Source: Flavobacterium sp. (lineage in GTDB: Bacteria; Bacteroidota; Bacteroidia; Flavobacteriales; Flavobacteriaceae). Taken from it: a stretch of DNA of 10,000 nucleotides. Below, piece after piece: positions 6,186 to 10,000 of the stretch. The position numbers and the translations under genes were made by a program. The stretch covers positions 1 through 10,000 of the forward strand of contig NZ_JAIWOF010000013.1 in the NCBI RefSeq assembly GCF_020217025.1, given 5' to 3'. Under the pieces are notes generated by a model that ran no database searches, was not told the DNA's origin, and worked only from the letters and a program-made list of their open reading frames with translations. Within the stretch, counting starts at the first letter, position 1, and each line of letters opens with the position of its first letter.

Positions 6186-8243
6186 ATGGCAGTTTTATCT
6201 AAAATTAGACAACGTTCATTCTTCCTAATTATTATCATTGCTTTAGCATTGTTTTCATTTGTATTAGCAGATGTAATTCAAAGTGGTACATTTAGCACAG
6301 GAGCTAACAATGTAGGTTCAGTTAACGGAACAGACATTGAAGCAAAAGAATTTATGCAAAATGTTTCAAACATTGAAAAACAAGGTCAAGGTACTAGCAC
6401 TACTCAAGCAATGAATAGCGCTTGGGAACAAGAAGTTAGAAGAATTATCCTTACAGAAGAATTCGATAAATTAGGTTTAAAAATTGGTAACGAACAATTA
6501 ATTAACGTTATCAAACAAAATCCTAACTTAGCTCAAAACCCTCAATTTTTGAATGCTGCTGGTCAATTTGACGAAAATAAATTCAAAGAATTTTTGAAAG
6601 GAATCAAAAATGCTCCAGACCAAACACAATGGACAGAGTGGAAAACGTTTGAAAAAAATGTTGAAAGATATGCTGTAGAGCAAATGTACAACACTATGAT
6701 AAAGTCAGGTGTTTATACTACCAAAGCAGAAGGTAAATTCCAATACAAATTAGAAAATGACAAAGTAGATTTCGAATATGTAACTGTTGCTTTTTCAACA
6801 GTAAATGATGATCAAGTAAAAGTTTCTGATGCTGAGATTATCGACTTTATGAAAAAATCTCCTAAAAAATACAAATCTGAAAATACAACAAGTATTGATT
6901 TCGTTTTAGTAGAAAACAAACCATCAAAAGAGGACGAACAAGCAATGTTATCTTCAATTGGTGATGTTAAAGTAAAATTTGACTCAGTTGCAAATGTTGG
7001 AGAATTTGTAAATGCCAATTCAGATATTAAATTTGATTCTACTTATTTAGCGAAAAAAGATTTACCTCTTGATTACCAAGAAGCATTATTCAATTTACCT
7101 GTTGGAGGTGTTTATGGACCATACGTTTTCAACGGACACCAATGTATTTCTAGAATGATTGCTAAAAAAGGAAATGCTAGCGCTAAAGCTAGTCATATTT
7201 TATTAGCTTACAAAGGAGCTCCTCAATCTACTGCAACCAGAACAAAAGAAGAAGCTCAAGCTTTAGCAAATGACTTATTAGCTCAAGCAAAAGCAAATCC
7301 AGGAAACTTTGCTATGTTAGCAATGACAAACTCAGACGATCCAGGATCTAAAAATAATGGTGGTGAATATGACAATATCACTCCAGGACAAATGGTACCT
7401 AAATTTAATGACTTCGTATTCAATAATCCTGTAGGCTCTATCGGTGTTGTTGAAACTGATTTTGGTTTCCACGTAATTAAAGTTATGGATAAATATGATG
7501 CCGTTCTAATGGGGACTGTAGCTCAAAAAATTCAACCATCTGAGGCAACTATTGACGCTATTTACACAAAAGCAAGTCAATTAGAAGCTGATGCTAATGA
7601 AAATGCAGATTTTGCAGCTTTAGCTAAAAAAGCAGGATTAGAAGTAATACCAGCTACTAACTTAAAAGGATTCGACGAGTACGTTCAAGGAGTGGGTTCT
7701 CAAAGAGAAATCATAAGATGGTCATTCAATAAAGATACAGAAATTGGTGATGTTAGACGTTTTGAAGTTCCTCAAGGTTTTGTTATTGCAAAATTAAAAG
7801 ACAAAAACGAAAGTGGTTTATTACCAATTGACATAGCAAAACAACAAGTTGAACCAATCATTAAAAATCAGAAAAAAGCTGAAATTATTAAGAAAAAAAT
7901 GAGTGGTGCTTCTTTAGAAGCAGTTGCAAAAGCTTCTGGAGCTTCTGTTCAGCCTGCTATGGGAGTTTCATTAAAAATGCCAGTTATTCCTAATATCGGT
8001 AATGAACCTAAAGTTGTAGGTAAAGCTTTTGGATTAGCTGCAGGTAAAACTTCTGAAGTTATTGAAGGAAACTCAGGTATGTTTATGGTAAGAGCTAAAG
8101 CTGTAACCAAAGCACCTGAAGTACCAAGTTACACAACTTACATTACTCAAGATAGAACTCAAAATCAATCATACGCTATCTCTAAAGCATACACAGCTTT
8201 AAAAGATAAAGCAGAGATCAAAGATAACAGAGCTAACTTCTAA
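6186..8243 (+). CDS. Peptidylprolyl isomerase, PpiD/SurA-like periplasmic foldase
   Basis: This 685-residue protein is somewhat longer than E. coli PpiD (623). PpiD-type proteins are inner-membrane-anchored chaperones that meet proteins leaving the Sec translocon. A basic N-terminus (KIRQR) precedes a single uncleaved-looking membrane helix (residues 12-28), then a SurA_N-like helical chaperone region (about 40-200). A clear parvulin (PpiC) domain covers about 332-436, with KASHILL at 334-340, GGEYDNITPGQMVPKFNDF near 392-410, and TDFGFHVIKV at 424-433. Residues about 235-328 (ending LFNLPVGGVYGPYVFNGHQ...ISRMIAKK) look like a second, degenerate parvulin domain without the active motifs. A PpiD-like helical and terminal part follows. 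The bacterial gene is commonly ppiD, but I leave the symbol empty because the Bacteroidetes homologues are divergent. It is the last gene of the rightward block and ends 17 nt before a strong terminator. Confidence 0.9.
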   Translation: MAVLSKIRQRSFFLIIIIALALFSFVLADVIQSGTFSTGANNVGSVNGTDIEAKEFMQNVSNIEKQGQGTSTTQAMNSAWEQEVRRIILTEEFDKLGLKIGNEQLINVIKQNPNLAQNPQFLNAAGQFDENKFKEFLKGIKNAPDQTQWTEWKTFEKNVERYAVEQMYNTMIKSGVYTTKAEGKFQYKLENDKVDFEYVTVAFSTVNDDQVKVSDAEIIDFMKKSPKKYKSENTTSIDFVLVENKPSKEDEQAMLSSIGDVKVKFDSVANVGEFVNANSDIKFDSTYLAKKDLPLDYQEALFNLPVGGVYGPYVFNGHQCISRMIAKKGNASAKASHILLAYKGAPQSTATRTKEEAQALANDLLAQAKANPGNFAMLAMTNSDDPGSKNNGGEYDNITPGQMVPKFNDFVFNNPVGSIGVVETDFGFHVIKVMDKYDAVLMGTVAQKIQPSEATIDAIYTKASQLEADANENADFAALAKKAGLEVIPATNLKGFDEYVQGVGSQREIIRWSFNKDTEIGDVRRFEVPQGFVIAKLKDKNESGLLPIDIAKQQVEPIIKNQKKAEIIKKKMSGASLEAVAKASGASVQPAMGVSLKMPVIPNIGNEPKVVGKAFGLAAGKTSEVIEGNSGMFMVRAKAVTKAPEVPSYTTYITQDRTQNQSYAISKAYTALKDKAEIKDNRANF

Positions 8244-8260
8244 GAAGAATTTCATATAAT

Positions 8261-8298
8261 AAAAAAGGCTATCCGAAAATCGTGATAGCCTTTTTTTT
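8261..8298. terminator. Bidirectional intrinsic terminator between the PpiD-like gene and umuD
   Basis: GGCTATC (8267-8273) pairs with GATAGCC (8284-8290) around a 10-nt loop. Six A (8261-8266) lie on the left and eight T (8291-8298) on the right. Either strand yields a stem plus U-tract. It serves two convergent genes, and the T-tract runs into the umuD stop codon (8297-8299). Confidence 0.9.
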
Positions 8299-8734
8299 AT
8301 TTAATTTGTTTTATAACATAGGTCACAATACCCCAAATTATAAATTCGTTATGTGGTTCTATTTGAATGGGTGCATAACTTGGATTTTCGGGCATTAAAA
8401 AAATAGCTTCATCAGTTTTCTTGATTCGTTTTACTGTAAACTCACCGTCAATAAAACAAACCGCTACAGCATTATTTCTTGGCTCAAGACTTCTATCAAT
8501 TACTAAAATATCGCCATCATCAATTCCTGCCCCTGTCATGGAGTTTCCACTTGCTTTGGCATAAAAGGTTGCTTCTTTGTTCTTAATCAACAAATGATCT
8601 AAACTTACTTTTGATTCTTCAAAATCAGCTGCAGGCGATGGAAATCCTGCTTTAATTTCACTTGAAATAAATGAGGTTTCGATCGGATTTTCAAAATCAG
8701 GAACGAAGAAAGTTATTTTGGAATTTACTTGCAT
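8297..8734 (-). CDS. umuD: UmuD-like S24 autoprotease, polymerase V accessory subunit
   Basis: The 145-residue protein is UmuD-sized (E. coli 139) and has no helix-turn-helix domain, which argues against a LexA or phage repressor. The self-cleavage site is AG-FPSPAADF with the scissile bond expected at A29-G30 (E. coli UmuD has CG-FPSPA). The catalytic serine is S65 in ASGNSMTGAGI, and the lysine is K102 in FTVKRI. RecA-stimulated cleavage yields UmuD', which with UmuC forms the translesion polymerase Pol V; in full-length form UmuD restrains mutagenesis. The start codon lies inside the end of umuC with a 10-nt overlap, and there is no room for a separate promoter between them, so it must be co-transcribed and probably translated by coupling. 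The gene order, umuC before umuD, is the reverse of E. coli umuDC. Its stop codon is embedded in the downstream terminator. Confidence 0.93.
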   Translation of the reverse strand: MQVNSKITFFVPDFENPIETSFISSEIKAGFPSPAADFEESKVSLDHLLIKNKEATFYAKASGNSMTGAGIDDGDILVIDRSLEPRNNAVAVCFIDGEFTVKRIKKTDEAIFLMPENPSYAPIQIEPHNEFIIWGIVTYVIKQIK

Positions 8735-9990
8735 TTTACTTCTAGTAATTCGTTAAAATTCGTAGTATATCGATTGGATAAATGATTCTGTTTCATTTTC
8801 CAAGTACGTTTTAAATCTTGTGACGCTAATCTAAGTTTACGTTCACCTGTTTTCGCTTGAACCGCATCCATAACCTCCATGAGTTTTTGGTATTTGGGAT
8901 TCTCCTCATCAAAAAGTTTAAATTGGCGTTGAGAAGAAGGTACAATCTCTGAAACTATAACACCTGCTTTTTTGTAAGCAGTTCCTTCTTGATACAAATC
9001 TTTCAACATCATAATAGCGGCTTGACTAATTGAAAAAGAAGTATTGGAAGGAAAAGATAAAGTTTGCATGCGATAAAAACTATACTTTTCACCATTAGCG
9101 TTAAATGGATCTTTTCGCAAATACAAAGTAACCGCATTGCAACAGGAACTTTGTTTTCGTAATTTCTCAGAACAAACACTTGCAAAAGTTACTACTCGCT
9201 CTTTGAGTTCATTAAAATCAGTAATATCTTTCTCGAAACTTCTCGTTACAGCGATATTTTTCTTTGCCTTAGGCTCTTCCATTTCTAATACGGATTTCCC
9301 TTCTAATTCATACTTCAAACGCATTCCTACGACTCCCATTTCTTTGCGAATAAAGGCTTCGTTATGTAGAAGTGTAAAATCATATGCCGTTTTAATGTTT
9401 TTCGCCTGCATTTTTTTGGTTAAACGAAAACCAATACCCCAAACATCTTCAATTTTAGTCCACTTTAAAGCTTTGATTCGTTTTTCCTCTGTATCGATAA
9501 CATAAATTCCATTTGTGCGTTCTGGAAACTTCTTAGCAATTTTATTAGCTACTTTTGAAAGTGCTTTTGTAGGCGCAAAACCGATTCCAATAGGAATACT
9601 CAACCATTTCAAAATTCTGTGTTGGATTTCGGCACCATACGCGTTGAAATCAGGAATTGTCATTCCTGAAAAATTCAAAAAAGCTTCGTCGATACTATAC
9701 ACCTCAACATTTGGTGTATAATTTTCTAAGATTTTCATCACTCTATGGCTTAAATCGCCATACAACGCATAATTGGAAGAAAAAACGTGAATATCATGTT
9801 GCTTTATCAAATCGCGAACTTGAAATTCAGGTGCGCCCATTGGAATTCCCAATACTTTAGCTTCGTTACTACGCGAAATGATACAACCATCATTATTAGA
9901 CAAAACCACAACAGGTTTGCCATTTAACTGAGGCTGAAAAACACGTTCGCAAGAAACGTAAAAGTTATTACAATCGACTAAAGCATACAT
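8725..9990 (-). CDS. umuC: Y-family translesion DNA polymerase, UmuC (Pol V catalytic subunit)
   Basis: The 421-residue length equals that of typical UmuC (E. coli 422). It copies past DNA lesions with low fidelity. Catalytic acidic residues are visible: D6 in ALVDCNNFY and D101/E102 in VYSIDEAF. Y11 lies at the steric-gate position that excludes ribonucleotides. SNNDGCIISRSNEAK (31-45) is the fingers signature of UmuC, and a helix-hairpin-helix segment VWGIGFRLTKKM lies at 183-194. The little-finger region follows, with a likely beta-clamp motif QFKLF at 356-360. The C-terminal segment LRLASQDLKRTW...LSNRYTTNFNELL (386-415) matches the DUF4113-type tail of UmuC. The start at 9990 gives the standard N-terminus; only 10 nt of upstream DNA are in the window, so promoter and any damage-response operator are not visible. 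Confidence 0.96.
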   Translation of the reverse strand: MYALVDCNNFYVSCERVFQPQLNGKPVVVLSNNDGCIISRSNEAKVLGIPMGAPEFQVRDLIKQHDIHVFSSNYALYGDLSHRVMKILENYTPNVEVYSIDEAFLNFSGMTIPDFNAYGAEIQHRILKWLSIPIGIGFAPTKALSKVANKIAKKFPERTNGIYVIDTEEKRIKALKWTKIEDVWGIGFRLTKKMQAKNIKTAYDFTLLHNEAFIRKEMGVVGMRLKYELEGKSVLEMEEPKAKKNIAVTRSFEKDITDFNELKERVVTFASVCSEKLRKQSSCCNAVTLYLRKDPFNANGEKYSFYRMQTLSFPSNTSFSISQAAIMMLKDLYQEGTAYKKAGVIVSEIVPSSQRQFKLFDEENPKYQKLMEVMDAVQAKTGERKLRLASQDLKRTWKMKQNHLSNRYTTNFNELLEVKCK

Positions 9991-10000
9991 CTTGTAAAGT

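Noticed and set aside
8297..8734. UmuD considered as a LexA or phage-type repressor
   Set aside because: There is no N-terminal DNA-binding domain, the length fits UmuD, and it overlaps umuC.
9137..9860. Three plus-strand frames opposite umuC
   Set aside because: The minus strand carries a full-length UmuC with all catalytic motifs; these frames have no recognisable motifs or promoter context.
1..10000. Search for a defence island, mobile element, CRISPR array or other new system
   Set aside because: Gene content is housekeeping and envelope related, base composition looks even by eye, and I saw no tandem repeats, transposase, integrase or attachment-site duplications beside the tRNA.

Overview
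This AT-rich window looks like chromosomal core DNA of a Flavobacteriaceae bacterium, most likely Flavobacterium or a close relative. Three things point there: promoter elements of the Bacteroidetes TAnnTTTG type, start codons without Shine-Dalgarno sequences, and proteins of recognisable flavobacterial type (GYDIA-like GHMP kinase, lipobox-bearing LptC, large PpiD-like foldase). The assignment comes from sequence character and remembered families, not from a database search.

Layout, left to right. Positions 1-402 hold the 3' end of a GHMP-superfamily kinase gene (+). A symmetric hairpin at 428-455 separates it from a convergent tRNA-Phe(GAA) gene (-). A divergent promoter region at 530-651 fires the tRNA leftwards and a long rightward gene series. 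That series is coaX (type III pantothenate kinase), an outer-membrane beta-barrel protein, a periplasmic TPR protein and lptC, joined by overlaps or a short gap (14 nt overlap, 20 nt gap, 1 nt overlap). After a likely internal promoter come a 59-residue two-helix membrane protein and a CNNM/CBS/CorC-type membrane protein. A further gap of about 100 nt leads to a 685-residue PpiD/SurA-like peptidylprolyl isomerase. A strong bidirectional terminator at 8261-8298 closes this rightward block. Beyond it, on the minus strand, lies a translesion polymerase V locus transcribed as umuC then umuD.

Functionally, most of the rightward block serves the cell envelope: an outer-membrane barrel, a periplasmic TPR protein, an LPS export factor, inner-membrane proteins and a periplasmic-side chaperone for secreted proteins. 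CoaX supplies the first step of CoA synthesis at its head. The umuCD pair is a separate DNA-damage tolerance module.

I found no CRISPR array, insertion sequence, phage gene or clearly new system. The points most worth a second look are a terminator-like hairpin lying wholly inside the start of lptC, the umuC-before-umuD order, the small membrane protein, a U-U mismatch in the tRNA T-stem, and an 11-nt inverted repeat made by the two divergent -7 elements.
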